A stretch of 46,329 bases of DNA from Arenibacter arenosicollis (lineage in GTDB: Bacteria; Bacteroidota; Bacteroidia; Flavobacteriales; Flavobacteriaceae). A program made the translations under genes and the position numbers. The stretch's first letter is position 1. Each line of letters begins with the position of its first letter. Below, piece by piece: positions 15,655 to 25,094 of this stretch. Under the pieces are notes generated by a model. The model was not told the origin of the DNA. It saw only the letters and a list, made by a program, of their open reading frames with translations, and searched no databases. The stretch covers positions 1 through 46,329 of the forward strand of contig NZ_JACLHY010000033.1 of the NCBI RefSeq assembly GCF_014397245.1, read 5' to 3'.

Positions 15655-17067
15655 ATGTTGATTTTTGTGGTTTCCTGTACCAAGGATGAAAAGGCCGATG
15701 GCATGGATCCCGAGCTTGAAACAAACTTAACCGCTTGTTTTTCTGTAAGCAAGGATACTTTAACCCTTGGAGAATCCTTACAATTGATCAATTGCTCAAA
15801 AGATGCTGTGATTTACTCCTATGATTTTGGCAATAATGAAACCAGTAATCAGGAAAGCCCCTCTATAACCTTTAAGGAAGGAGGAAATTTCACCATAACC
15901 CTGGTAACATATGACGACCAAAGACATAGTGAAACCTCTAGCCATACCGTTTTTGTAGAGACCCCTGTAGATTCCTATTATCACTTCCCTGACATTTCTC
16001 ATGGATTAAATGGTCTACCTATAGGGATAGGCATAAACCCCCACAATGGTAATATTTACTATTTGGAGAAGTCTGAAGACCTGGTTGGCCTCACTTTACC
16101 TAAATTCTATTACAAAGAGTTAAATAATAATTTCATACCTACTACCAATTACATTGCAGATATGCAATTTAATTCTGGACATGGCTTTATAAATTTTCTG
16201 GGCAATGGAAATAAGAACATCCATTTTTCCCGAACCTTACCAGAATTATACGGATCTCAAGAAATTACCCTAAAGAGCACCTGGCTATTAATGTCCACTG
16301 TAAATTCTGCCACCAAATATCTTTACGGAACCTTGAAAGAAGATGTGAATTCTATATTTTATGGCACACAAAAGGATAACGGGATTTATAAGGCCGTAAT
16401 TGAAAAAAGAAATGCCAATGGTGACGCCTTTGATGTTCAATTCAAAACTATAGGGTCTAATAATGCCATGCTGGCCGATATGATAAAGACTGAAAATGGC
16501 TATGTGGCATTTGGAGGAACGTTCGACAAGAATATTACAACACCACATATCACAAACTACAGTCCAACACTTATATTCTTTGACACTAATTTAGCCGTCA
16601 CCAAAACAGTGGCATATGGCCATACCGTGTTGGGCACACATATCACTGAAGCCAACCATTTAAATGGGGCTTACCACATAATACAACTGTCCAATGGAAA
16701 TTTAGCCACTTATGGCAATGGGGAACTAACCGTTTCAAAGCCCGATGGAGGGCTTATCACCTCCCATTATTTTAGTATCCATAATGACATCCAGGCCATG
16801 ATTTCTTTGGGAGATACCTTTGTAATCTCAACCGGGGATGGTTATTTACGCAAATATGACCCCAACGGAACAGAGATTGGAAAGCTGAAGTACAATGGAA
16901 ATTTTATACCGGATTTATTGGAAATAAATAATAATCTCTTCTTCGTTGCTGGATACCGAACCACGGATAAGATCGTCAATTTAGGAGATTTATCCGTTGT
17001 GAAAATTTTATATGGCGCTGTGGATAAAGACTTAAATTTGATATCCTTGGAGTCGATTTTTAATTAA
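15655..17067 (+). CDS. PKD-domain lipoprotein, signal peptide out of frame by one base
   Basis: The open frame from the ATG at 15655 gives 470 residues starting MLIFVVSCTKDEK, too short before the cysteine for a normal lipoprotein signal. An ATG at 15629 followed by an A8 run (15632-15639) is in another frame and stops after 8 codons. With nine A's it would read MKKKYSLILMLIFVVSC in frame, a textbook lipoprotein signal. The intact product would be an exported lipoprotein with a PKD-like domain (about residues 25-105, SYDFGNNETSNQESPSITF) and a longer C-terminal part that may be a beta-propeller. It lies 137 bp after the cytochrome module on the same strand. Frameshift, sequencing error and phase-variable tract are all possible. 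Confidence 0.75.
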   Translation: MLIFVVSCTKDEKADGMDPELETNLTACFSVSKDTLTLGESLQLINCSKDAVIYSYDFGNNETSNQESPSITFKEGGNFTITLVTYDDQRHSETSSHTVFVETPVDSYYHFPDISHGLNGLPIGIGINPHNGNIYYLEKSEDLVGLTLPKFYYKELNNNFIPTTNYIADMQFNSGHGFINFLGNGNKNIHFSRTLPELYGSQEITLKSTWLLMSTVNSATKYLYGTLKEDVNSIFYGTQKDNGIYKAVIEKRNANGDAFDVQFKTIGSNNAMLADMIKTENGYVAFGGTFDKNITTPHITNYSPTLIFFDTNLAVTKTVAYGHTVLGTHITEANHLNGAYHIIQLSNGNLATYGNGELTVSKPDGGLITSHYFSIHNDIQAMISLGDTFVISTGDGYLRKYDPNGTEIGKLKYNGNFIPDLLEINNNLFFVAGYRTTDKIVNLGDLSVVKILYGAVDKDLNLISLESIFN

Positions 17068-17102
17068 TTGGAATAGTAGTGACAAAACCTTAAGTGACTC
17101 TT

Positions 17103-17110
17103 TAATTTTG
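17103..17110 (+). promoter_or_regulatory. Possible -7 box of the SLC13 symporter gene
   Basis: TAATTTTG matches the TAnnTTTG consensus and lies 52 nt before the ATG. No clear TTTG sits at the expected distance upstream, so support is moderate. Confidence 0.4.
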
Positions 17111-17162
17111 ATTTTTATAACTGCGGGAAATAACCTAGTTTAGAAGACCATAAACCTCCCGT

Positions 17163-18593
17163 ATGGATTTAAGCAAAAAATTGGGACTAATATTAGGTCC
17201 ACTATTCTTTTTTATTCTTTTAAACTTACCCACTACCCTAGTTTCCGAAAAAGGTGATGCCGTAATAGCCGTAGCGGTTTGGATGGTGGTTTGGTGGATA
17301 ACGGAAGCCGTTTCCATCTCAGTGGCTGCACTATTGCCTCTAATTCTATTCCCCTTACTTAAGATTATGCCGATCAGCGAGGTAGGTGCCAATTATGGTA
17401 GCCCAATCATTTTTCTGTTTTTTGGTGGTTTTGTTATGGCTCTTGCCTTGGAAAAAGTGAATTTACATAAACGTATTGCCCTAAACATTATAAAAATTAC
17501 GGGAACAACGCCGAACAAAGTGATATTGGGATTTATGATTGCAACGGCGGCCTTGAGTATGTGGATCAGTAATACGGCCAGCACGGTTGTTATGCTTCCG
17601 ATTGCCATGTCCGTTATTGGATTATTGGTGAATGATGCCGATGGTTTTACCAAAGATGATCGCAATTTTGCCCTAAACGTTATGTTGGGGATTGCTTTTT
17701 CTGCCAATGCTGGAGGTATAGCCACTGTTATCGGTACCCCACCCAATTCAATTTTAATTGGTTTGCTCGAAAACGAATACAACATTGAAATCTCCTTTCT
17801 TAAATGGATGGTTATTGGATTACCATTTTCAATTGTCATGGTAACCATTAGCTATCTGGTCCTTGTAAAATGGTTATTTCCCAATAAACAATTGAAATTT
17901 ACGGGCTCCAAACAAATTATTCAGGAAGAATTAATAAAGTTGGGCCCTACCAGTGGGAAAGAGAAAATGGTACTCGTAATCTTCGGTATTACTGTTTTCC
18001 TATGGATTTTTAGAACGCTCATAAATGAAATATTTCCTCTTTTAGGATTATCGGATACCATCATTAGTATGGTGGCTGCTATTGCCCTGTTCGCGATTCC
18101 CTTTAATCTTAAAAAGGGTGATTTTATAATTGGTTGGAACGATACTGAAAAATTGGCCTGGGGAATCCTAATATTATTTGGTGGCGGACTGGCCTTGGCC
18201 GAAGGTATGTCTACCAGCGGCATTGTAGATATGGTGGCAAACACGATTTCCACCAGCGATATCAGTATATTTTTTACAGTAGCCCTGTTAATAACATTAA
18301 TGCTCTTCATGACAGAATTGATGAGTAATGTTGCTTTGGTCGCAGTACTGGCTCCAGTGGTGGCAGGAATAGCCATAGGACTTGGAGTTCCTATACTTTA
18401 TTTATTGATTCCCGTTACCATCGCCAGTAGCTGTGCCTTTATGCTGCCCATGGCCACCCCTCCCAATGCCATAGTTTTTGCAAGTGGTTATATAAAGGTA
18501 TATCAAATGGCAAGGGTAGGAATAATTCTTAATCTAATCTCGGTAGTTCTGTTGATCCTGTTGTTCCAATTCGTAATTCCCCTACTCTTCTAA
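17163..18593 (+). CDS. SLC13/DASS family sodium:anion symporter
   Basis: A 476-aa polytopic inner-membrane protein of the divalent anion:sodium symporter family (citrate, succinate, other dicarboxylates, or sulfate). Its two family signature motifs are present: SNTAST around residue 138, in the first half, and ATPPNAI around 437, in the second half, each preceded by hydrophobic helices. A central hydrophilic loop (about 238-265) joins the repeats. The substrate cannot be decided from the sequence. It is not obviously part of an operon: the PKD lipoprotein gene ends 95 bp upstream and a hairpin follows. Confidence 0.88.
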   Translation: MDLSKKLGLILGPLFFFILLNLPTTLVSEKGDAVIAVAVWMVVWWITEAVSISVAALLPLILFPLLKIMPISEVGANYGSPIIFLFFGGFVMALALEKVNLHKRIALNIIKITGTTPNKVILGFMIATAALSMWISNTASTVVMLPIAMSVIGLLVNDADGFTKDDRNFALNVMLGIAFSANAGGIATVIGTPPNSILIGLLENEYNIEISFLKWMVIGLPFSIVMVTISYLVLVKWLFPNKQLKFTGSKQIIQEELIKLGPTSGKEKMVLVIFGITVFLWIFRTLINEIFPLLGLSDTIISMVAAIALFAIPFNLKKGDFIIGWNDTEKLAWGILILFGGGLALAEGMSTSGIVDMVANTISTSDISIFFTVALLITLMLFMTELMSNVALVAVLAPVVAGIAIGLGVPILYLLIPVTIASSCAFMLPMATPPNAIVFASGYIKVYQMARVGIILNLISVVLLILLFQFVIPLLF

Positions 18594-18641
18594 TTTATTA
18601 ATTGAATAAAGAATATACATGCTGGAAATGGTCTAACAAAA

Positions 18642-18671
18642 GTAGAGCCTTTGCTATCACAAAGGCTCTAC
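18642..18671. terminator. Hairpin after the SLC13 gene
   Basis: A perfect 12-bp stem (18642-18653 with 18660-18671, 6-nt loop) lies 48 nt after the stop. There is no T-run on the plus strand, but the minus strand has TTTTGTT, so it may work poorly as an intrinsic terminator for the plus-strand gene. The remaining bases to 18928 are A+T-rich and show no gene. Confidence 0.5.
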
Positions 18672-18928
18672 ACTTGCCTCATTCAAATAATCTATAAAAA
18701 GAAATTCTCTATCTAAATAGACTTTTAAAAAGTGAAAATGTTACAGATTATTTGGGAAAATTTATTCTTTCCCACTATATATTCAAAAATTACCCCCTTA
18801 AGATTCACAAAGGCATACAATTCCGTTAATAATATTGCAATTGGGCAATAATGCCAATCCACTTCCAAAATTTAAATATTTTTTAGTTCTTTGAAAGAAT
18901 CCATGAATTCATCAAAAAAGAGTGAAAT

Positions 18929-21430
18929 ATGTTTAAAAGTTTACTCGCGAAAGCGTTATTTGCATTTTTATTATTAGGAAGCTTCCATACTGCAGAAGCT
19001 CAAATCTTTAAAAAGAAGGACAAAAAATCAGAAGAGACCGATTCTAAAGAAAAATCCAAAAAAGGAAAAATAGAATCCTATGAAAAAGTAATTACTAAAG
19101 AAGCAAAAACGGATAAAGGCCTTTTTGATGTCCATGTCGTAGACGACAATCACTATTACGAAATACCGGACTCCCTATTCAACAAGGAAATGCTAATGGT
19201 AAGCCGAATTTCCAAAACCGCTACCGGTATTGGATTTGGAGGGGGAAAAATAAACACCAAGGTCCTTAAATGGGAAAAGTTGCCAAAAAAGGTTTTACTA
19301 AGGGTAGTAAGCTACGATATTGTTGCCGCAGATTCGCTTCCAGTAAGTGAAGCCGTGGTAAATTCCAATTTTGAACCGGTCTTATATACATTTGATATCA
19401 AGGCATTTAAAAAAGATAGCTTAAAGCCCGCAACAGTTATCCAAGTCAACGATCTTTTTGAGAAAGATGTAAATGCTCTTGGAATGCCAGAATATTATAG
19501 GAAGGAATATAAGGTTTCACGTCTGGATGAATCAAGAAGTTACATAAACTCCCTTAAAAGTTACCCCCTAAATATAGAAGCAAGACATGTAAAGACCTAT
19601 GTGGCCAGCAATGCTCCTTCCAATGAAAGTTTGGGGTCTATTTCCATTGAAATAAATAATTCCATGATATTACTGCCGGACGAACCTATGAAACGCCGGT
19701 ATTTTGACAAGCGTGTTGGTTGGTTTGCCCGTGGCCAGGTAGATTATGGTCTGGATGCCCAGGAAAGTAAGACTGTGCGTTTTCTTGACCGTTGGCGACT
19801 GGAAGTGAAGGACGAGGATATTGAAAAATTTAAAAATGGAGAACTTGTAGAACCCAAAAAGCCTATTGTTTATTATGTGGATAGGGCTACACCAAAAAGT
19901 TGGGTTCCCTTTATAAAGCAAGGTATAGAGGATTGGCAGGTAGCCTTTGAGGCTGCAGGTTTTAAAAATGCCATTTTGGCCAAAGACCCTCCTTCTCCCG
20001 AGGAGGACCCGGAATGGTCACCTGAGGATGTGCGTTATTCCGTAGTTCGTTATTTGGCATCACCAATACCAAATGCCAACGGCCCTCATGTTAGCGACCC
20101 TAGAACCGGTGAAATATTGGAATCGGATATCAACTGGTACCACAACGTAATGTCTTTGTTAAGAAACTGGTTTTTTGTGCAAACGGCCGCCATCAATCCT
20201 GAGGCCAGGGGCGTTGCCTTTAAGGAAGAAGTAATGGGCCGCTTAATTAGATTTGTATCTTCGCATGAAGTTGGACACACCCTTGGCCTGCCCCACAATA
20301 TGGGCAGCAGTGTGGCTTATCCAGTGGATTCGCTTCGCTCCGCTTCCTTCACCAAAAAATATGGCACGGCACCATCCATCATGGATTATGCCCGATTTAA
20401 CTACATAGCCCAACCAGAAGACGACGGCGTTGCACTAATGCCAGATATTGGGATATACGACAAATACGCCATTAGCTGGGGTTACCGTCCCATATTGGAC
20501 AAATCCGATAAAGAAGAAAAAGAAACCTTGGATAGTTGGATTTTAAAACATTCAGGAGATCCGCTATACCGTTTTGGACATCAGCAGGTAGGAGATGTAG
20601 TTGATCCAAGTTCCCAGACCGAAGATTTGGGAGACGATGCCATTAAGGCCAGTGCCTACGGTATTGAAAATTTAAAAAGAATTACCCCAAAGCTCCTAGA
20701 ATGGACCGCGGAAAAAGGTAAGGAATACGATGATCTAAACACCCTTTACGGTCAGGTAATTTCTCAATTCAACCGCTATATGGGCCATGTAAGCAATAAC
20801 ATAGGCGGGGTATATGAGCTGTATAAAACCTATGACCAAGAAGGGGCCGTTTATACCCCGGTAGACAAAGAGCACCAAAAAAATTGCTTGCTTTTTGTCC
20901 AGGAGCAATTATTCCAAACTCCTGAATGGTTGATTGTCCCAGACATATTTAATAAAATTGAATATTCAGGTTCTGTGGAGCGCATAAGAAGCCTGCAGGT
21001 TAGAACCTTGGACAATATTTTGAGTTTAGGCAAACTGGCTAGATTAATTGAGAACGAAACTGCCAACGGCAAGGACGCCTATTCCATACTGGAAATGATG
21101 ACCGATCTAAGAAAAGGCCTATGGTCCGAAACACGGAATGGGAATAAAATTGACACCTATAGAAGAAACCTTCAAAAAGCACATATTGAAAGATTGGCCT
21201 ACTTGATGACCGCTGAAAGCGAAACTCAAAAGGAAAATTCAGGCGGATACCGAAAATCCACCCCAATTAACACAGGACAATCGGATATTAGATCAATTGC
21301 AAGAGCGGAATTGAATATCCTCAGAAAGGACCTAAAAAATGCCATTTCTAGAACAACCGATACAATGAGCAAATATCATTTACAGGATGCTGTGGAACGT
21401 ATAAATTTAATATTGGATCCAAATAGTTAA
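18929..21430 (+). CDS. Secreted zinc metalloprotease (DUF5117/DUF5118 type)
   Basis: An 833-aa protein with a Sec signal peptide (MFKSLLAKALFAFLLLG, cleavage near AEAQ at 22-25) and a lysine/glutamate-rich segment after it. The catalytic metzincin-like site HEVGHTLGLPHNM places zinc ligands at His446, His450 and His456 with Glu447 as base, and SIMDYARFNY downstream could hold the Met-turn. The N-terminal half (about 60-330) fits the DUF5118/DUF5117 regions found with such proteases in Bacteroidota. It likely acts in the periplasm or outside the cell; no type IX sorting domain is visible. The substrate is unknown. It is monocistronic, with a terminator after it. Confidence 0.9.
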   Translation: MFKSLLAKALFAFLLLGSFHTAEAQIFKKKDKKSEETDSKEKSKKGKIESYEKVITKEAKTDKGLFDVHVVDDNHYYEIPDSLFNKEMLMVSRISKTATGIGFGGGKINTKVLKWEKLPKKVLLRVVSYDIVAADSLPVSEAVVNSNFEPVLYTFDIKAFKKDSLKPATVIQVNDLFEKDVNALGMPEYYRKEYKVSRLDESRSYINSLKSYPLNIEARHVKTYVASNAPSNESLGSISIEINNSMILLPDEPMKRRYFDKRVGWFARGQVDYGLDAQESKTVRFLDRWRLEVKDEDIEKFKNGELVEPKKPIVYYVDRATPKSWVPFIKQGIEDWQVAFEAAGFKNAILAKDPPSPEEDPEWSPEDVRYSVVRYLASPIPNANGPHVSDPRTGEILESDINWYHNVMSLLRNWFFVQTAAINPEARGVAFKEEVMGRLIRFVSSHEVGHTLGLPHNMGSSVAYPVDSLRSASFTKKYGTAPSIMDYARFNYIAQPEDDGVALMPDIGIYDKYAISWGYRPILDKSDKEEKETLDSWILKHSGDPLYRFGHQQVGDVVDPSSQTEDLGDDAIKASAYGIENLKRITPKLLEWTAEKGKEYDDLNTLYGQVISQFNRYMGHVSNNIGGVYELYKTYDQEGAVYTPVDKEHQKNCLLFVQEQLFQTPEWLIVPDIFNKIEYSGSVERIRSLQVRTLDNILSLGKLARLIENETANGKDAYSILEMMTDLRKGLWSETRNGNKIDTYRRNLQKAHIERLAYLMTAESETQKENSGGYRKSTPINTGQSDIRSIARAELNILRKDLKNAISRTTDTMSKYHLQDAVERINLILDPNS

Positions 21431-21491
21431 ATTGAACATTACTTAAAAGGCCATCTTAAATTATATAATGTTCATATTGAATGCATTGAAC

Positions 21492-21520
21492 AGGGCTACT
21501 TATTTCAGGTAGCCTTTTTT
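21492..21520 (+). terminator. Intrinsic terminator after the metalloprotease gene
   Basis: An 8-bp stem built on GGCTAC and GTAGCC (21492-21499 with 21509-21516, one G-T pair) runs into a TTTTTT tract. It lies about 60 nt past the stop codon. Confidence 0.75.
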
Positions 21521-21651
21521 CATGGCCCAAACTAAGATTTTTCCGTTGAATGGATGCCTTTCATCGATAAAACGCAAATTTTAACATAATTTATTTCTTG
21601 CTATTTAATATTTTTTCTACTTTGAGGCCTTGTTTAACACCCCCCTTATCT

Positions 21652-21837
21652 ATGTCTTATAAAATTAAAAGCTTATTGTATTTTGTCACTTTTGTAGCAT
21701 CGGCTGTTTTGTACTACGCAATGGAGCCAGAATTTGACAACAAAAATAATCGTAATTCTGCCGAAATCATTCAACTACAATCCAATAATTTGGATATAGA
21801 CTCTAAAATAGCAAAACTGGACAAAATACTGGAATAA
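21652..21837 (+). CDS. Mini-protein A of a tandem pair, one N-terminal helix
   Basis: A 61-aa protein beginning MSYKIKSLLYFVTFVASAV, with one hydrophobic helix and a polar, coiled-coil-like tail (AEIIQLQSNNLDIDSKIAKL). A longer frame to 21598 exists, but the ATG at 21652 aligns exactly with the start of the neighbouring paralogue. I do not recognise a family. The helix may be an uncleaved signal anchor or a signal peptide (SAVLYYA). It is preceded by a C-rich leader, ACACCCCCCTTATCT, comparable to the one before its twin. Function unknown. Confidence 0.6.
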   Translation: MSYKIKSLLYFVTFVASAVLYYAMEPEFDNKNNRNSAEIIQLQSNNLDIDSKIAKLDKILE

Positions 21838-21976
21838 AACGATATTCACTTTTATATCAAAATTTCCACCACATTAAATTGGACTTTTACAACAATTTTA
21901 GGTGCGTTTCACAACATTGCCCAAATTCGAGGTCATAGATTATTTATCTTAGAGGTATAATTAAAACCCCAAATCT

Positions 21977-22156
21977 ATGTCCTACAAAATAAAAAGTCTT
22001 TTATATTTTATATGTTTTTTAGTATCAGCACTGGTTTACAATAATCTATCCAATGATACCACAACAGAAAACGAAATAATCTCAACTGAAAAATCAAAAG
22101 TCAATATTGAAGCCTTGGCTGACAACTCAGGAAATCAATTCTTGAATATACAATAA
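21977..22156 (+). CDS. Mini-protein B, paralogue of the preceding gene
   Basis: A 59-aa protein beginning MSYKIKSLLYFICFLVSALV, nearly identical over the first 11 residues to mini-protein A and similar through its helix, then diverging to a polar tail (SNDTTTENEIISTEKSKVN). The start ATG is preceded by AAAACCCCAAATCT, like the leader of its twin. The gap between the pair is 139 bp and a strong terminator follows. The conserved N-terminus with a free tail suggests duplicated small membrane-anchored or secreted proteins. No function can be assigned. Confidence 0.6.
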   Translation: MSYKIKSLLYFICFLVSALVYNNLSNDTTTENEIISTEKSKVNIEALADNSGNQFLNIQ

Positions 22157-22176
22157 CAATCCAATAATTTGTTTTG

Positions 22177-22213
22177 AAAAAGGGCATAAACCTAGGTTTA
22201 TGCCCTTTTTTAT
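22177..22213 (+). terminator. Strong intrinsic terminator after mini-protein B
   Basis: A 15-bp perfect stem (22177-22191 with 22196-22210, CTAG loop) built on AGGGCATAAAC and ending in a T-run. It lies 20 nt after the stop. Confidence 0.85.
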
Positions 22214-22424
22214 TGGTTAATTTCTCTAAGGGTACCGATTATTGTTTCCCATTTTCCTTTATTCTATTCTGTTAAAATTGCGCTAAATCCACAATTCTCC
22301 TTAAACTAATCTGTCATTGTATTGTCCTAAACACATAACAGTAAATAATAAATAAGATGAAATGAGCTGAGATGTTTAATGGCGAATTACATATGACCTT
22401 TTAATAACAAATAAATATAAACAG

Positions 22425-22883
22425 ATGAAACAATTAATTGTATTAGTAGTATTAATGGCCGGTATAACCGCCATGGCACAAAAACCAGAGCGAGAAAGAG
22501 GTCATAGGGGCGATATGAAAGACATGACCCCGGAACAAATGGCCACTCTACAAACGAAGCAGATGACCTTGGCCCTGGACCTTACCGATGCCCAACAAAA
22601 GCAAATTCAAAGTTTAAACCTGGATAATGCCAAGAACCGTGCAGAGAAAATGAAAGAAATGAAAGCTAAAAGGGAAAGCGGCGAGGCTAAAAAATTAACT
22701 TCGGAAGAGCGTTATGCCATGAAAACGGCCATGTTGGACCGTCAAATTGCACAAAAGGAAAAGATGAATAAAATACTGAATAATGAACAGTATGAAAAAT
22801 GGGAGAAAATGAAAATGGACAGAGAAGGCCATAGAAGAGGCAAAGGAATGAAAGGCCACCAAGAAAGAGCTAACGGCAAATAA
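22425..22883 (+). CDS. Spy/CpxP-like periplasmic protein (DUF4890-like)
   Basis: A 152-aa exported protein with a Sec signal peptide (MKQLIVLVVLMAGITAMAQ) and a highly charged, methionine- and lysine-rich helical body. The segment MALDL-like TLALDLTDAQQKQIQSLN and the later KLTSEERYAMKTAML resemble the LTxxQ motifs of Spy/CpxP periplasmic chaperones, and the tail is rich in Arg, Gly and His. In Bacteroidota such proteins are often listed as DUF4890. A role in envelope stress or metal response is inference. It is monocistronic, with a bidirectional hairpin separating it from hemL. Confidence 0.7.
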   Translation: MKQLIVLVVLMAGITAMAQKPERERGHRGDMKDMTPEQMATLQTKQMTLALDLTDAQQKQIQSLNLDNAKNRAEKMKEMKAKRESGEAKKLTSEERYAMKTAMLDRQIAQKEKMNKILNNEQYEKWEKMKMDREGHRRGKGMKGHQERANGK

Positions 22884-22905
22884 ATACCTCCCCCCTATAA
22901 ATTTG

Positions 22906-22943
22906 GAAGGCTAAATGGACAAAGTGATGTCTATTTAGCCTTC
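22906..22943. terminator. Bidirectional terminator between convergent genes
   Basis: A 15-bp stem (22906-22920 with 22929-22943, one G-T pair, 8-nt loop) lies between the Spy-like gene and the convergent hemL. TTAATTTTATT follows on the plus strand, so it can serve both. Confidence 0.75.
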
Positions 22944-22952
22944 TTAATTTTA

Positions 22953-24242
22953 TTATTGCAGATCTTTAGCAATATTGGAGAGCGCCGAAATGGTCTCATC
23001 CAAATCCTGATAACTCAGGGCATCGTTCAAAAAGTAACTCTCAAATGCACTCGGTGGTAGGTATATTCCTTGGCTAAGCATCCCGTGGAAATATTTCTTA
23101 AATATGCCATTGTTACCTTTAGCTGAAGATTCAAAATCTGTCACCGGTTGGTCCGTGAAATGAATGGAAATCATGGAACCGAACCTGTTCATCTGAAAAG
23201 GAATATTGTTATCGCTCAATACTTTTGCCAAACCCTCTCCCAAGTACTTGGTCTTATCGGCCAAACTCCTGAAAATTTCCGGATTATTGTTCAATTCGGT
23301 CAGCATTGCCAAACCGGCACTCATGGCCAAAGGATTTCCACTCAGGGTTCCTGCTTGGTAAACCGGTCCATCCGGAGCTAAATACCCCATAATTTCGTCT
23401 CTTGCCGCAAAGGCACCAACGGGCAGTCCTCCTCCAATTACTTTTCCAAAAGTTACTATATCCGCCTTTATTCCCAATACTTCTTGGGCACCACCTTTTG
23501 CCAATCTGAATCCGGTCATCACCTCATCAAAAATCAATAAGATACCTTCTTGGTCACAAAGTTCACGAAGTCCCTTAATAAAACTTTCTTCAGGTATAAT
23601 ACAGCCCATATTTCCTGCTACAGGCTCAATTATAATGGCCGCAATTTCACCTTTGTTGGCCGCAGCCAAAGCCTTTACACTTTCTAGGTTGTTATAGGCT
23701 GCCAAAAGGGTATCCTTGGCCGTTCCTTGGGTAACTCCTGGACTGTTGGGACTGCCAAAAGTAACAGCTCCACTACCAGCTTGAATTAAAAATGAATCGG
23801 AATGACCGTGGTAACATCCCGCAAATTTTATTAATTTATCCTTTCCCGTAAATCCCCTGGCCAAACGAACCGCACTCATACAGGCTTCGGTACCACTATT
23901 TACAAAACGTATCTTATCAATATTGGGAACCATTGAAACCGCTAATTTCGCCAGCTGGGTTTCTATTTCCGTAGGCATTCCGAACGACGTACCCTTTTTT
24001 GCCTTCTCAATAACCGCATTGATCACAGGCTCATGGGCATGCCCCAAAATTAAAGGTCCCCATGATGCTATATAATCTATCAAACGGTTGCCATCCTCAT
24101 CGTACAAATAAGCCCCTTTGGCTTCCTTCACAAATATAGGATTACCACCAACTGCCTTAAACGCCCTTACGGGAGAATTCACCCCGCCAGGAATATAACG
24201 CTGTGCTTCAGCAAATAAAGCACTGCTTCTTCTATAAATCAT
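22953..24242 (-). CDS. hemL: Glutamate-1-semialdehyde 2,1-aminomutase
   Basis: Converts glutamate-1-semialdehyde to 5-aminolevulinate in the C5 pathway of tetrapyrrole synthesis; cytoplasmic and PLP-dependent. The 429-aa length is typical. Recognisable segments are [14 protein letters not shown] at the N-terminus, the [19 protein letters not shown] substrate and cofactor region, [17 protein letters not shown] with the PLP-interacting Asp, and [15 protein letters not shown] with the Schiff-base lysine at 267. It starts 3 nt after the end of the LysM hydrolase gene and is the last gene of a minus-strand operon closed by the hairpin at 22906-22943. Confidence 0.96.
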   Translation of the reverse strand: MIYRRSSALFAEAQRYIPGGVNSPVRAFKAVGGNPIFVKEAKGAYLYDEDGNRLIDYIASWGPLILGHAHEPVINAVIEKAKKGTSFGMPTEIETQLAKLAVSMVPNIDKIRFVNSGTEACMSAVRLARGFTGKDKLIKFAGCYHGHSDSFLIQAGSGAVTFGSPNSPGVTQGTAKDTLLAAYNNLESVKALAAANKGEIAAIIIEPVAGNMGCIIPEESFIKGLRELCDQEGILLIFDEVMTGFRLAKGGAQEVLGIKADIVTFGKVIGGGLPVGAFAARDEIMGYLAPDGPVYQAGTLSGNPLAMSAGLAMLTELNNNPEIFRSLADKTKYLGEGLAKVLSDNNIPFQMNRFGSMISIHFTDQPVTDFESSAKGNNGIFKKYFHGMLSQGIYLPPSAFESYFLNDALSYQDLDETISALSNIAKDLQ

Positions 24243-24245
24243 AAA

Positions 24246-25094
24246 TTATCTAATTTTTTCGGATTTTACGGTCAATTTTTGGCCCTCTGCCAAATTACTG
24301 TTCGTCATATTATTCAGCTTCATCAATTCCGGAATGGAAACAAAATACCGTTTGGAAATGGAATATAAGGTATCTCCCCTTTGTACTACATGAATTTTGT
24401 AATCGTACTGCTTTGGCTCTCTTTTGACTATTGCACCAGACCCAACTACTTTCCTGTCATATTTGTCCAATTCATAGCGCTCTATAAGGGCAATCAACTT
24501 ATGGGGATATTTACGGTCCGTTGCATAACCGGCTTCCCTTAAGCCATAGGCCCATCCTTTATAATCGTCATGTTCCAAATCGAATAAAAAGGCATAGCGT
24601 GCACGAGAGGATAAAAATACACTGTGGTCCCTGAAAGAGTACATGGGATGATTATATTTCCTAAAACATTCCCCTTTTGCATCATCATCATGAAAATCAT
24701 AATCCCCATCCCAATCTGTATGACACTTTATACCAAAATGATTATTGGTCTTGGCTCCTAGCACCCCTCTGCCCGCACCACTTTCCAAAATGCCCTGGGC
24801 TAGGGTAATGCTGGCCGGGATGCCATATGCCTTCATCTCAAATTGGGCAATTTCAGCAAATGTTTCTATATATTCCTCTGTGGAGTTTACTGTAAATTTA
24901 ACAAAATTACCATTGTCCTCCGGTAAGGCATAAGCTCCTTCATTTTTGGATTCGCCCAATGGTTTGGGTGCGGCCTTTGTGGAGGCTGTAGTAGTCCTAA
25001 CATTAGGTTTTTTAGCATAGGTAGTTTTCTTTTTAACACCACAGCTAACTAGAAAGATACCCAAAAACATTGTTATTGCTATTCTTTTTATCAT
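24246..25094 (-). CDS. Glucosaminidase (GH73-like) lipoprotein with C-terminal LysM
   Basis: A 282-aa peptidoglycan hydrolase. It begins with a lipoprotein signal ending LVSC (Cys18), followed by a Thr/Lys/Ala-rich linker. The glucosaminidase domain (about 73-220) has the likely catalytic Glu104 in TLAQGILESGAG, the family segment NNHFGIKCH and YATDRKYPHKL. A single LysM domain (about 233-277, VVQRGDTLYSISKRYF) binds peptidoglycan. It should cleave the N-acetylglucosamine linkage in the cell wall and act at growth or separation. Its start overlaps the end of the upstream gene by 4 nt (ATGA type), so translation is coupled. Confidence 0.9.
   Translation of the reverse strand: MIKRIAITMFLGIFLVSCGVKKKTTYAKKPNVRTTTASTKAAPKPLGESKNEGAYALPEDNGNFVKFTVNSTEEYIETFAEIAQFEMKAYGIPASITLAQGILESGAGRGVLGAKTNNHFGIKCHTDWDGDYDFHDDDAKGECFRKYNHPMYSFRDHSVFLSSRARYAFLFDLEHDDYKGWAYGLREAGYATDRKYPHKLIALIERYELDKYDRKVVGSGAIVKREPKQYDYKIHVVQRGDTLYSISKRYFVSIPELMKLNNMTNSNLAEGQKLTVKSEKIR

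Noticed and set aside
15629..15655. Separate 8-codon leader peptide before the PKD lipoprotein
   Set aside because: Adding one A joins it perfectly to a lipoprotein signal, which explains the sequence better than an independent leader.
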